Under the pieces are notes generated by a model. The model saw only the letters and a program-made list of their open reading frames with translations, ran no database searches and had not been told where the DNA came from. The position numbers were made by a program, and so were the translations under genes. A stretch of DNA of 64,000 nucleotides from Pseudomonas sp. CCC3.1 (GTDB taxonomy: Bacteria; Pseudomonadota; Gammaproteobacteria; Pseudomonadales; Pseudomonadaceae): the NCBI RefSeq assembly GCF_034347405.1, contig NZ_CP133778.1, positions 1,612,001 to 1,676,000 of the forward strand. Direction: 5' to 3'. Each line of letters opens with the position of its first letter. Within the stretch, counting starts at the first letter, position 1. Positions 7,718-16,776 of this stretch are shown one piece after another.

Positions 7718-9589
7718 ATGCTGCAAAATATCAGGGACAATTCACAAGGCTGGATTGCCAAGACCATCATCGGTGTCATCGTCGCGCTCATGGCGTTGAC
7801 CGGTTTCGATGCGATTTTTCAAGCCACCTCTACCAGCAAGGATGCGGCCAAGGTAAACGGTGAGGAAATCACCCAAGTTGAACTCAGCCAAGCTGTCGAC
7901 ATGCAACGTCGTCAGTTGATGCAACAGCTGGGCAAGGATTTCGACGCGTCGTTACTGGACGAAAAAATGCTGCATGAGGCAGCCCTGAAAGGGTTGATCG
8001 ATCGCAAGTTGCTGCTGCAAGGCGCCAATAATGCGAAGTTCTCCTTCTCTGAAGCCGCTTTGGACCAGGTCATTCTGCAGACGCCTGAGTTTCAGGACAA
8101 TGGCCAATTCAGCCCTGAGCGTTTCGATCAGGTGATTCGTCAACTGGGTTACGGCCGTCTGCAATTTCGCGAAATGCTAGGCCAGGAAATGTTGATTGGT
8201 CAGCTGCGTGCCGGTTTGGCAGGCAGTGGTTTTGTGACTGATGAGCAAGTGAACGCTTTTGCCCGCCTTGAAAAGCAAACCCGTGATTTCGCTACCCTGA
8301 ACATCAAGGCAGATCCTGCTGCGGTGAAAATCAGCGAAGAAGAAGTCAAGGCTTACTACGACAAGCACGCCAAAGAATTCATGACGCCTGACCAAGTCGT
8401 GATTGATTACATCGAATTGAAGAAGTCTGCCTTCTTTGATCAGGTGGCGGTCAAAGATGACGAGCTGCAGGCGCTTTATCAGAAAGAAATCGCCAACCTG
8501 GCGGAACAGCGTCGTGCTGCGCACATCCTGATTGAGGTCAACGACAAAGTCAGCGACGCGCAAGCCAAAGCCAAGATCGAAGAGATTCAACAGCGTCTGG
8601 CCAAAGGCGAAAGCTTTGAGGCTTTGGCCAAAGAGTTATCTCAAGATCCGGGTTCGGCTGCCAATGGCGGTGATCTCGGTTACGCGGGCCCGGGTGTCTA
8701 TGATCCGGTCTTTGAAGCGGCTGAGTATGCGTTGAAAAAAGACCAGGTTTCGGAGCCGGTTCGTACCAGCTTTGGTTACCACCTGATCAAGCTGCTGGGT
8801 GTCGAAGCGCCGGAAGTACCGACCTTCGCCAGTTTGAAAGACAAACTGACGCGTGATCTGAAAACGCAACAGGTTGAGCGCAGCTTTGTCGATGCGACCA
8901 AGCAGCTCGAAGACTCTGCGTTTGAAGCCTCTGATCTGGCCCAGCCTGCTCAGGACTTGAAGCTGACTGTGCATACCTCGGCGCCGTTTGGCCGTGAGGG
9001 TGGTGAAGGCATTGCTGCTAACCGTGCTGTGATTCAAGCCGCATTCAGCACTGAAGTGATGGACGAGGGTGCCAACAGTACCGCGCTTGAGCTTGACCCT
9101 GAGACCGTTGTCGTACTGCGTGTTAAAGAGCACCGCAAGCCAGAGCAGTTGCCTCTGGAGGCCGTAGCTTCAAGCATTCGTGCACAACTGGTCAAAGAGC
9201 ACGCGAGTGCGGCGGCTAAAACCAAGGCTGATGAAATCATTGCAGGCTTGCGCGATGGCAAATTGCCGTTGAGCCAGCCCGTTGACGGTCAGTCGTGGAA
9301 GGTTCAGGAAGCCGTTGCGCGGGGCCAGGACGGTATTGATCCTGCCGTGTTGCAAGCTGTATTCCGCATGCCTAAGCCTGCGTCCAAGGACAAGCCGACA
9401 TTTGGCAGCGTGACCTTGGCTGATGGCACCGTTGTGGTGTTGTGTCTGAACGGCGTTAACGATGCCGCGAAGCCGACTGAAGAAGAGAAAGCGTCGTATC
9501 GTCGCTTCCTTGCTTCGCGTGTTGGCCAGCAAGACTTTGCTGCCTACCGCAAGCAGTTGGAAAACGAAGCCAAGGTTGATCGCTACTAA
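7718..9589 (+). CDS. ppiD: Peptidyl-prolyl isomerase / periplasmic chaperone PpiD
   Basis: 623 residues. Inner-membrane-anchored periplasmic chaperone that helps newly exported proteins near the Sec translocon. One N-terminal membrane anchor (about residues 15-34), a SurA-N-like segment, then one parvulin domain at about 262-360 (RAAHILIEV, GGDLGYAGPG, SFGYHLIKLL), then a long C-terminal region. The start at ATG 7718 (MLQNIRDNSQGW) matches the family; a longer frame upstream runs through the terminator and is not used. A strong terminator follows. Confidence 0.96.
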   Translation: MLQNIRDNSQGWIAKTIIGVIVALMALTGFDAIFQATSTSKDAAKVNGEEITQVELSQAVDMQRRQLMQQLGKDFDASLLDEKMLHEAALKGLIDRKLLLQGANNAKFSFSEAALDQVILQTPEFQDNGQFSPERFDQVIRQLGYGRLQFREMLGQEMLIGQLRAGLAGSGFVTDEQVNAFARLEKQTRDFATLNIKADPAAVKISEEEVKAYYDKHAKEFMTPDQVVIDYIELKKSAFFDQVAVKDDELQALYQKEIANLAEQRRAAHILIEVNDKVSDAQAKAKIEEIQQRLAKGESFEALAKELSQDPGSAANGGDLGYAGPGVYDPVFEAAEYALKKDQVSEPVRTSFGYHLIKLLGVEAPEVPTFASLKDKLTRDLKTQQVERSFVDATKQLEDSAFEASDLAQPAQDLKLTVHTSAPFGREGGEGIAANRAVIQAAFSTEVMDEGANSTALELDPETVVVLRVKEHRKPEQLPLEAVASSIRAQLVKEHASAAAKTKADEIIAGLRDGKLPLSQPVDGQSWKVQEAVARGQDGIDPAVLQAVFRMPKPASKDKPTFGSVTLADGTVVVLCLNGVNDAAKPTEEEKASYRRFLASRVGQQDFAAYRKQLENEAKVDRY

Positions 9590-9608
9590 GCGTTCTTCAT
9601 GGCTTCAC

Positions 9609-9641
9609 AAAAAATGGCCGCTCACTGAGCGGCCATTTTTT
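9609..9641 (+). terminator. Terminator after ppiD
   Basis: Long stem AAAAAATGGCCGCTCA / TGAGCGGCCATTTTTT with a minimal loop. The A run on the 5' side makes it potentially bidirectional, also serving the convergent LysR gene at 9712. Confidence 0.9.
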
Positions 9642-9711
9642 ATGCGTGACAGAAAATCACAGGACGTAGGCTGCGGCAGCTCCCACTCAGATGGGTAATG
9701 CCCCGGAGCCA

Positions 9712-10620
9712 TCATCTGACCAGGCCCTCAACAAACTCAAGCAGTGCACGTGTTTTGGCCGGGACGTGATGCCGCGAAGGGTAGTACGCATAGAGCGGGA
9801 ATCGCTGTTGCGACCAATCAGGAAACAGTGGGACCAACTGATTGGATGCGATGTACTCCTCGACGCCCAACTCGAACAGTTGCGCGATACCGAGCCCGGC
9901 CAGGCAGGTGCTATAGACCGTTCCAGGGTCGTTGACGGTGAGCGTGCCTTGCGGTTTGAGCGTCAACTGCTTGCTGCGTTGATGGAATTCCCAGGCAAAG
10001 GGTTTTCCTGTCACCGGTTCCCTGAAGAGGATGCAGCGATGAGGCGCGTTTTCCAGTGCTCGCGGCTCTGCAGGGTGTCCAAATCGCTTCAAATAGGCTG
10101 GAGATGCCATCGTCAGTACCCGAGTGTCGAACAGTTTTCTGGCGACGAGCGAGGAGGGTTGCGGATGTCCGAAACGCAGCGCCAGATCAAAGCCATCTGC
10201 GACCAGGTCACCAAGGTCCTCCTTGCTGCGCAGATCCAGTTCGAGTTCCGGGTGGCGGTCCATGAAGGGCCCTAAGCGTGGGCCCAGGATGAATCGTGCG
10301 AACAGTGGGTCGACGTTGACGCGTAAACGGCCATAGACTTTTTGCGCATCGCCAGCGGCATTGCTCGTGACCTCCGTCAGTGCGCCGATCAGCGGCATTA
10401 CCTGCTCGTAAAAGTGTCGGCCCTCATCGGTCAGTCTGACTGCCCGTGTGGTGCGCTCGAAAACCCGGATGCCAAGTCGTGTTTCCAAGCGGGCGATTGC
10501 TCTGCTGACCCCTGATTGCGACATGTCCAGCACCTCTGCGGCCCCGCCAAAACTGCGTGTATCGACGACTGCCGCCATGACATCCACACCCTCAAGAAGC
10601 TGGGAACTGAGTGCTCGCAT
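9712..10620 (-). CDS. LysR-family transcriptional regulator
   Basis: 302 residues. N-terminal winged helix-turn-helix (about 12-70, containing SFGGAAEVLDMSQSGVSRAIARLE), then a periplasmic-binding-protein-like effector domain of the CrgA/DmlR subgroup. Divergent from the MFS exporter at 10802 with a 181-bp shared promoter region, so it most likely controls that exporter and itself. The effector is unknown. Confidence 0.9.
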   Translation of the reverse strand: MRALSSQLLEGVDVMAAVVDTRSFGGAAEVLDMSQSGVSRAIARLETRLGIRVFERTTRAVRLTDEGRHFYEQVMPLIGALTEVTSNAAGDAQKVYGRLRVNVDPLFARFILGPRLGPFMDRHPELELDLRSKEDLGDLVADGFDLALRFGHPQPSSLVARKLFDTRVLTMASPAYLKRFGHPAEPRALENAPHRCILFREPVTGKPFAWEFHQRSKQLTLKPQGTLTVNDPGTVYSTCLAGLGIAQLFELGVEEYIASNQLVPLFPDWSQQRFPLYAYYPSRHHVPAKTRALLEFVEGLVR

Positions 10621-10801
10621 TGATGACTCCGGCGCATAGGTATTGTGATTTTCATGCTATCGCAATTTTGTCAGCTAAATCCCAGACTTGTTCCCAAGCT
10701 GCTTTGGCGCCCACGTGCCGCAACATTGATGACGCCAATTGAGTGTCAGAGGTCATCCGGTGTGTTGCGCTCAACCCATTCACAGGCTTCAGGGTGAAAT
10801 T

Positions 10802-12043
10802 ATGCAATCAACCATTACAGACTCGAGTGCTGATCCCGTGTCAGCGGGAGCCCATTCAACGTCGCATCCTCACGGGGTAAAAATCTCCAGAGCACGGAGT
10901 GCAGGTGCTGTGCTCGCTCTAAGCCTGGGGTGCTTTTCCTTTGTCAGCACCGAACTCATGCCTGTCGGCGTGTTACCGGCTATGGCCGAAGGGCTCAACG
11001 TATCGTTGGGGGTTGTCGGTTATTTGGTCACGATCTTTGCCTTTATGGTTGCCCTGACCGCTGCGCCGCTCACAAGTCTGCTGGGCTCTATCAATCGCAA
11101 GGCGCTTATGGCAGGCCTTTTGGCCGTCTGTTGTGTCGGAAATCTGATCACATTTCTGGCGTCCGGTTATTTTGTGGTGTTTATCGGTCGTATCCTGGTT
11201 GCCGCCGCGATAGGCGTGTTCTGGTCAACGGCGGTCGTCACCGCTGTGCATCTGGTTGCTGCCCGCAATGCCGTGCGTGCGACGTCCATCGTCTTTGGCG
11301 GTGTTTCGCTGGCAACCGTACTCGGCATTCCTGCGGGCACGCTGTTGGGGGATCTGTACGGTTGGCGCGCGGTATTCGCAGCGCTGTCCGTGCTGAGCCT
11401 GATCGTTTTTACATTGATTGTGTGGTCTGTCCCGGCGGTTCGTCTCTCCAGGGCTGCCAAGCGCGGGGCCATGTCTGCGGTGCTTAAAAACAGCGCGCTG
11501 CTGACGATTTTTGGCATCACCGCCCTTGTCGTGACAGGCAACTTCCTGGCCTATACCTACATTGCTCCGTATCTCGAACAGGTCGCCGGGCAGAGTGCGG
11601 GCCAGATCAGCATGCTGCTGCTGGTTTACGGGGCTGCGGGGGTTATGACCAATTTTGCGGTCGGTCCTCTTGCCTCCAGAGCCCCGCGAGCCAGCCTGGG
11701 TTTGGTGAGTGCGCTTCTGGCGGTGAGCCTGGCTTGCATGAATGCATCCACTGTCAGTCACGCAACGCTCTTTATTGCGCTCGCGGCTTGGGGCGCTGCC
11801 TACGGCGCGCTTCCGGTTCTGCTGCAGACTCTGGTGTTCAAGGAAGCGTCGAAAATCGCAGGTGGGGCAGATGCGGCCACGTCCATCAACGTGTCTGTGT
11901 TCAACGCCGCCATCGGCGTGGGTTCACTGCTCGGCGGTCTTTTGATCAATCTGGTGGGTGCGCAGCCCATTCCGTACTTGTCAGCGTGTTTTGCCTTGGC
12001 AGGGCTAGGAGCCGTCCTTTTCAGCCGTGAGACAAAAGCCTAA
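10802..12043 (+). CDS. MFS transporter, DHA1 (12-TM drug/sugar efflux) family
   Basis: 413 residues, strongly hydrophobic with about 12 membrane segments. It resembles the AraJ/YdhP/NepI group of DHA1 exporters (SFVSTELMPVGVLPAMAEGL near the first helix; the motif-A-like loop LLGSINRKALM). Substrate cannot be named. ATG 10802 is preferred over an in-frame start 63 bp upstream because AGGGTGA precedes it. Divergent from a LysR gene. The roughly 210 bp after it hold only the terminator of the convergent fabI transcript. Confidence 0.9.
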   Translation: MQSTITDSSADPVSAGAHSTSHPHGVKISRARSAGAVLALSLGCFSFVSTELMPVGVLPAMAEGLNVSLGVVGYLVTIFAFMVALTAAPLTSLLGSINRKALMAGLLAVCCVGNLITFLASGYFVVFIGRILVAAAIGVFWSTAVVTAVHLVAARNAVRATSIVFGGVSLATVLGIPAGTLLGDLYGWRAVFAALSVLSLIVFTLIVWSVPAVRLSRAAKRGAMSAVLKNSALLTIFGITALVVTGNFLAYTYIAPYLEQVAGQSAGQISMLLLVYGAAGVMTNFAVGPLASRAPRASLGLVSALLAVSLACMNASTVSHATLFIALAAWGAAYGALPVLLQTLVFKEASKIAGGADAATSINVSVFNAAIGVGSLLGGLLINLVGAQPIPYLSACFALAGLGAVLFSRETKA

Positions 12044-12196
12044 CCGGGCGTAAAACCCGCGAGTCTTCCAAAACCGTTTAAGTCGTTAACAACACGAGCA
12101 GCGTTACAGTACCGGGCTTGCCTCTGCGAAATGTGTCGTCGTTGACGGGTTGCGCAGCGAAGAGTCATGCGTGCGAATATTTTCAGGCCTTAAACG

Positions 12197-12233
12197 AAAA
12201 ACGCCCGGTGCAGTCAATGCGCCGGGCGTTTTG
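12197..12233 (-). terminator. Terminator of the yej-fabI transcript
   Basis: Inverted repeat AAAACGCCCGG / CCGGGCGTTTT around an 11-bp centre, 23 bp beyond the fabI stop codon. A/T runs on both sides make it bidirectional. Confidence 0.85.
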
Positions 12234-12255
12234 CGTAGCGGCTACAGCGAAGAGG

Positions 12256-13050
12256 TTACTCTTCGAGGCTGCCCATCGCGGTGGTGTTGAAGCCGCCGTC
12301 TACGTACATGATTTCGCCGCTGATGCCCGATGCCAGATCGGAGCACAGGAAGGCGCCGGCGTTGCCGACTTCATCGATGGTCACGTTGCGACGCAGCGGG
12401 GTTTGCGCCTCGTTGGCCGCCAGCATTTTACGGAAGTTCTTGATGCCAGAAGCTGCCAGCGTGCGGATCGGGCCAGCCGATACGCAGTTAACGCGAGTGC
12501 CTTCAGGGCCCAGGCTGCCTGCCAGGTAACGTACACCCGCTTCCAGGCTGGCTTTAGCCATGCCCATCACGTTGTAGTTAGGCATGGTGCGTTCTGCACC
12601 CAGGTAGGACAGGGTCAGCAGGCTGCCATTGCGGCCTTTCATCATCGGGCGACCAGCTTTGGCCAGGGCCACGAAGCTGTAGGCGCTGATGTCGTGAGCA
12701 ATGCGGAAGCCTTCACGGGTGGTAGCGTCTGTGAAGTCGCCGTCCAGTTGGTCGCCAGGGGCGAAACCTACGGAGTGAACGATGCAGTCCAGGCCGTCCC
12801 ACTTTTTGCTCAGCTCTTCGAAAACCTTGGCGATTTCTTCATCGCTGGCAACGTCGCAAGGGAAGCACAGTTCCGGGTTCGAGCCCCAGCCTGCTGCGAA
12901 CTCTTCAACGCGGCCTTTAAGCTTTTCGTTCTGATAAGTGAAAGCAAGTTCAGCGCCTTCACGGTGCATGGCGGCAGCAATGCCAGAAGCGATGGACAAT
13001 TTGCTAGCGACACCGACGATCAGGACGCGCTTACCGGCGAGAAAACCCAT
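12256..13050 (-). CDS. fabI: Enoyl-[acyl-carrier-protein] reductase (NADH)
   Basis: 264 residues. Catalyses the last reduction of each fatty-acid elongation cycle. It is an SDR-fold enzyme with N-terminal nucleotide motif IVGVASKLSIASGIA and the FabI-type triad Tyr149, Tyr159, Lys166 (SYLGAERTMPNYNVMGMAK), each shifted by three from E. coli FabI. The start at 13050 (MGFLAGKRVLIVG) matches the family and follows a GGAACAACAC-type leader. Only 19 bp separate it from yejF, so it is probably co-transcribed with the peptide importer. Confidence 0.97.
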   Translation of the reverse strand: MGFLAGKRVLIVGVASKLSIASGIAAAMHREGAELAFTYQNEKLKGRVEEFAAGWGSNPELCFPCDVASDEEIAKVFEELSKKWDGLDCIVHSVGFAPGDQLDGDFTDATTREGFRIAHDISAYSFVALAKAGRPMMKGRNGSLLTLSYLGAERTMPNYNVMGMAKASLEAGVRYLAGSLGPEGTRVNCVSAGPIRTLAASGIKNFRKMLAANEAQTPLRRNVTIDEVGNAGAFLCSDLASGISGEIMYVDGGFNTTAMGSLEE

Positions 13051-13069
13051 GTGTTGTTCCTCTATCAGG

Positions 13070-14680
13070 TTAATCGACAGCCACTGGTGCCAAAAAGGCG
13101 GCTTCCAGCAGCTGTTGTGTATATGGATGTTGCGGTGAGGCAAAGATACTTTGCGCATCACCCTGTTCGACCACTTGGCCGTGCTTGACCACCATCAATT
13201 GGTGGCTCAACGCTTTGACTACCGCCAGGTCATGGCTGATAAACAAATAGGTCAGGTTGTACTTGGTTTGCAGCGAGCGTAACAACTCGACTACCTGGCG
13301 CTGTACCGTACGGTCCAACGCAGAGGTTGGCTCGTCCAGCACAATCAGCGCCGGTTTTAATACCAGTGCCCGGGCAATGGCGATGCGCTGCCGTTGCCCG
13401 CCAGAAAACTCGTGAGGGTAGCGGTGCCGGGTTTCCGGATCCAGACCTACTTCTCTCAAGGCTTCAATAATTGCCTTTTCCTGCTCCTCGGGAGTTCCCA
13501 TGCGGTGGATGCGCAAGCCTTCGCCGACAATCTCACTGACGCTCATGCGTGGGCTGAGGCTGCCAAACGGGTCTTGGAACACCACCTGCATTTCCCGTCG
13601 CAGGGGTCTTACTGCTTGTCGCGACAAACAGTCTAGCCGTTTGCCTTCAAAACTGATCGGGCCTTTGCTGGCAATCAAACGCAAAATCGCCAGACCCAGC
13701 GTCGATTTACCCGATCCGCTTTCTCCTACAATGCCCAGGGTCTGGCCCTGAGGCAGGCTGAAGTTTATTCCGTCGACCGCTTTCACGTAATCAACTGTCT
13801 TGCGCAACAGTCCTTTTTTGATCGGGAACCAGACTTTCAGGTCCTCGACTTCCAGCAACGGCGGGCCTCCAACCGTATTGGCCGGGTTTCCGCTGGGCTC
13901 TGCACTGAGCAGTTCCCGGGTGTACGGATGCTGTGGCGAACGGAACAACTGTTCGCACGATGCTTGTTCGACGATGCAACCGCGCTGCATGACACATACT
14001 CGATGCGCAATTCGTCGAACAAGGTTCAAATCGTGACTGATCAGTAACAGCGACATCCCCAGACGCGCCTGTAATTCCTTCAGCAATTCCAGAATTTTCA
14101 GCTGCACGGTGACGTCCAGCGCGGTGGTCGGTTCGTCGGCAATTAACAGTTCAGGCTCGTTGGCCAGGGCCATCGCGATCATGACCCGCTGGCGCTGGCC
14201 GCCTGACAGCTCGTGTGGCAACGCTTTTAGGCGTTTATGGGGATCAGGTATGCCGACCAGCTCCAGAAGCTCAAGGGTGCGCCTCGTGGCTGCTTTGCCG
14301 GTCAGTCCCTTGTGGATGCCCAGCACTTCGTTGATCTGCTTTTCAATACAGTGCAGCGGGTTCAGCGAGGTCATGGGCTCCTGGAAAATCATGGCAATTC
14401 GATTGCCACGGATATGCCTGAGTTTTTTCTCATCCAGATGTAGCAGGTCTTGGCCTGCGTACTGAATGCTGCCGCTCGGATGACGCGCCATAGGGTAGGG
14501 CAGCAGTCGCAGAATGGAATGTGCGGTCACTGACTTGCCCGAGCCGCTTTCGCCCACCAGCGCCAGGGTTTCACCGCGCTTGATGTCGAAGTTGATGCCT
14601 TGCACCACGCGGTGTGATTGCTCGCCCGTGGAAAACTCGACGGCGAGATCGCGCACTTCGATCAGATTGTCCTGCGTCAT
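13070..14680 (-). CDS. yejF: Peptide ABC transporter ATP-binding protein, double cassette
   Basis: 536 residues. Cytoplasmic ATPase powering the YejABEF-type peptide importer. Two fused ABC modules are visible: module 1 has Walker A GESGSGKS at 43-50 and signature LSGGQRQR; module 2 repeats GESGSGKS and FSGGQRQR in the C-terminal half. Each ends in the oligopeptide-type C-terminal extension (SPQHPYT). The start at 14680 is one base from the yejE stop codon (two-base gap between genes), so translation is probably coupled. Confidence 0.96.
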   Translation of the reverse strand: MTQDNLIEVRDLAVEFSTGEQSHRVVQGINFDIKRGETLALVGESGSGKSVTAHSILRLLPYPMARHPSGSIQYAGQDLLHLDEKKLRHIRGNRIAMIFQEPMTSLNPLHCIEKQINEVLGIHKGLTGKAATRRTLELLELVGIPDPHKRLKALPHELSGGQRQRVMIAMALANEPELLIADEPTTALDVTVQLKILELLKELQARLGMSLLLISHDLNLVRRIAHRVCVMQRGCIVEQASCEQLFRSPQHPYTRELLSAEPSGNPANTVGGPPLLEVEDLKVWFPIKKGLLRKTVDYVKAVDGINFSLPQGQTLGIVGESGSGKSTLGLAILRLIASKGPISFEGKRLDCLSRQAVRPLRREMQVVFQDPFGSLSPRMSVSEIVGEGLRIHRMGTPEEQEKAIIEALREVGLDPETRHRYPHEFSGGQRQRIAIARALVLKPALIVLDEPTSALDRTVQRQVVELLRSLQTKYNLTYLFISHDLAVVKALSHQLMVVKHGQVVEQGDAQSIFASPQHPYTQQLLEAAFLAPVAVD

Positions 14681-14681
14681 C

Positions 14682-15701
14682 TCATTTCCTCGGGTCGAAG
14701 GCATCGCGAGCGGACTCGCCGATAAACACCAGCAGGCTGAGCATGATGGCCAGCACGGCAAAGGCACTGATGCCCAGCCACGGCGCTTGCAGGTTGGATT
14801 TGCCCTGGGCGACCAGTTCGCCGAGTGATGGCGCGCCTGGAGGCAGGCCAAAGCCCAGGAAGTCCAGCGCAGTGAGGGTGCCAATGGCACCGGTCAAAAT
14901 AAACGGCATAAAGGTCATGGTCGAGACCATGGCGTTGGGCAGGATATGGCGGTACATGATTGCCATGTCTTGCATGCCCAGCGCACGGGCTGCTCGCACA
15001 TATTCCAGATTTCGCCCACGCAGAAATTCGGCGCGTACCACATCAACCAGGCTCATCCAGGAAAACAGCAGCATGATCCCCAGCAGCCACCAGAAGTTGG
15101 GCTGCACGAAGCTGGCCAGAATGATCAGCAGATAGAGCACCGGTAAACCTGACCATATCTCCAGAAAGCGCTGGCCTGCGAGGTCGACCCAGCCGCCATA
15201 GAAGCCCTGAAGGGCGCCCGCAATCACGCCAATGATCGAACTCAAAACAGTCAGCGTAAGGGCAAACAACACCGAAATTCGAAAGCCATAAATTACCCGG
15301 GCCAACACATCTCGGCCCTGATCATCGGTGCCTAGCCAGTTTTCGGCCGAGGGTGGCGCAGGCGCCGGGACTTTCAGGTCGTAGTTAATGCTCTGATAGC
15401 TGTACGGGATAAGGGGCCACACGATCAAGGCGTCTTTCTTGGCCAGCAGTTCGCGGATGTACGGGCTTTTGTAGTTGGCTTCGAGTGGGAACTCGCCGCC
15501 GAAATCTGTTTCGGGGTAGCGTTTGAGGGCAGGGAAGTACCAGTCGCCGTCGTAATGAATCATCAGGGGTTTGTCGTTGGCGATCAGTTCGGCACCCAGG
15601 CTGAGCCCGAACAGCACCAGGAACATCCACAGCGACCACCAGCCGCGCTTGTTGGCTTTGAAACGTTCGAAACGTCGTCGGTTGAGAGGGGACAGTTTCA
15701 T
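14682..15701 (-). CDS. yejE: Peptide ABC transporter permease YejE
   Basis: 339 residues. Inner-membrane permease of the DppC/OppC type, about six membrane segments. It has the long periplasmic loop after the first helix typical of YejE and an EAA-like loop (EYVRAARALGMQDMAIMYRHILPNA) that contacts the ATPase. ATG 15701 (MKLSPLNRRRFERFKANKRG) fits the family. It lies one base after yejB. Confidence 0.95.
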   Translation of the reverse strand: MKLSPLNRRRFERFKANKRGWWSLWMFLVLFGLSLGAELIANDKPLMIHYDGDWYFPALKRYPETDFGGEFPLEANYKSPYIRELLAKKDALIVWPLIPYSYQSINYDLKVPAPAPPSAENWLGTDDQGRDVLARVIYGFRISVLFALTLTVLSSIIGVIAGALQGFYGGWVDLAGQRFLEIWSGLPVLYLLIILASFVQPNFWWLLGIMLLFSWMSLVDVVRAEFLRGRNLEYVRAARALGMQDMAIMYRHILPNAMVSTMTFMPFILTGAIGTLTALDFLGFGLPPGAPSLGELVAQGKSNLQAPWLGISAFAVLAIMLSLLVFIGESARDAFDPRK

Positions 15702-15702
15702 C

Positions 15703-16776
15703 TCAATGCTCCCGGCTTTCAAAGTCGATGCGCGGATCAACCAGGGTGTACGAGAGGTCGCCGATCAACTTCACCACCAGTCCGACCAGCGTGAAGATGA
15801 ACAGGGTGCCAAAGACCACCGGGTAATCGCGATTGATCGCCGCCTCAAAACTCATCAGCCCCAGCCCGTCCAGTGAAAAAATCACCTCGACCAGCAATGA
15901 GCCGGTAAAGAAGATGCCGATAAAGGCTGACGGGAAACCCGCAATCACCAGCAACATGGCGTTGCGAAACACGTGTCCGTAGAGCACGCGATGATTGGTC
16001 AGCCCTTTGGCCTTGGCGGTCACCACGTACTGTTTGTTGATCTCATCCAGAAAGCTGTTTTTGGTCAGTAACGTCATGGTGGCGAAGTTGCCGATGACCA
16101 AGGCAGTGATGGGAAGCGCCAGGTGCCAGAAATAATCGAGGATCTTGCCACCCCAACTCAACTGATCGAAGTTGTTGGAGGTCAGGCCGCGCAGCGGGAA
16201 CCAGTCCAGATAGCTGCCCCCGGCGAAGACCACAATCAGCAGAATGGCAAACAAAAAGGCCGGAATCGCATAGCCGATAATGATTGCCGAACTGGTCCAG
16301 ACGTCAAAGTGACTGCCGTGTCGCGTCGCCTTGGCGATTCCCAGCGGGATCGACACCAAATACATGATCAGCGTGCTCCACAGCCCCAGCGAGATGGAGA
16401 CCGGCATTTTTTCCTTGATCAAGTCGATGACCTTGGCGTCGCGGAAAAAGCTCTCGCCGAAGTCCAGTTGGGCGTAGTTCTTGATCATGATCCACAAGCG
16501 CTCGGGGGCTGACTTGTCGAACCCGTACATCTTTTCGATCTCCTGGATCAACGCCGGGTCCAGGCCTTGTGCGCCTCGGTAGTTAGAGCCTGCCACCGAG
16601 ACTTCGGAGCCACCGCCGGCGATACGGCTGGTCGCGCCGTCAAAGCCTTCGAGCTTGGCAATCATTTGCTCGACCGGGCCGCCGGGGGCCGCCTGGATGA
16701 TGATGAAGTTGATCAGCAAAATCCCGAATAGCGTCGGAATAATCAGCAGCAGTCGCCTGAATATATACGCCAGCAT
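15703..16776 (-). CDS. yejB: Peptide ABC transporter permease YejB
   Basis: 357 residues. DppB/OppB-type inner-membrane permease with six predicted helices, starting MLAYIFRRLLLIIPTLFGI, with the EAA-like loop region (YVVTAKAKGLTNHRVLYGHV). The start codon directly abuts the stop codon of the second binding-protein gene, indicating an operon. Confidence 0.96.
   Translation of the reverse strand: MLAYIFRRLLLIIPTLFGILLINFIIIQAAPGGPVEQMIAKLEGFDGATSRIAGGGSEVSVAGSNYRGAQGLDPALIQEIEKMYGFDKSAPERLWIMIKNYAQLDFGESFFRDAKVIDLIKEKMPVSISLGLWSTLIMYLVSIPLGIAKATRHGSHFDVWTSSAIIIGYAIPAFLFAILLIVVFAGGSYLDWFPLRGLTSNNFDQLSWGGKILDYFWHLALPITALVIGNFATMTLLTKNSFLDEINKQYVVTAKAKGLTNHRVLYGHVFRNAMLLVIAGFPSAFIGIFFTGSLLVEVIFSLDGLGLMSFEAAINRDYPVVFGTLFIFTLVGLVVKLIGDLSYTLVDPRIDFESREH

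Noticed and set aside
7561..7863. Frame beginning inside the tRNA-like sequence
   Set aside because: It crosses the tRNA-like sequence and its terminator and then runs out of frame into ppiD; no ribosome site.
9655..9700. Fragment with GTAGGCTGCGGCAGCTCCCAC as a repeat copy
   Set aside because: Only one arm of a repeat is recognisable, so I could not define an element.
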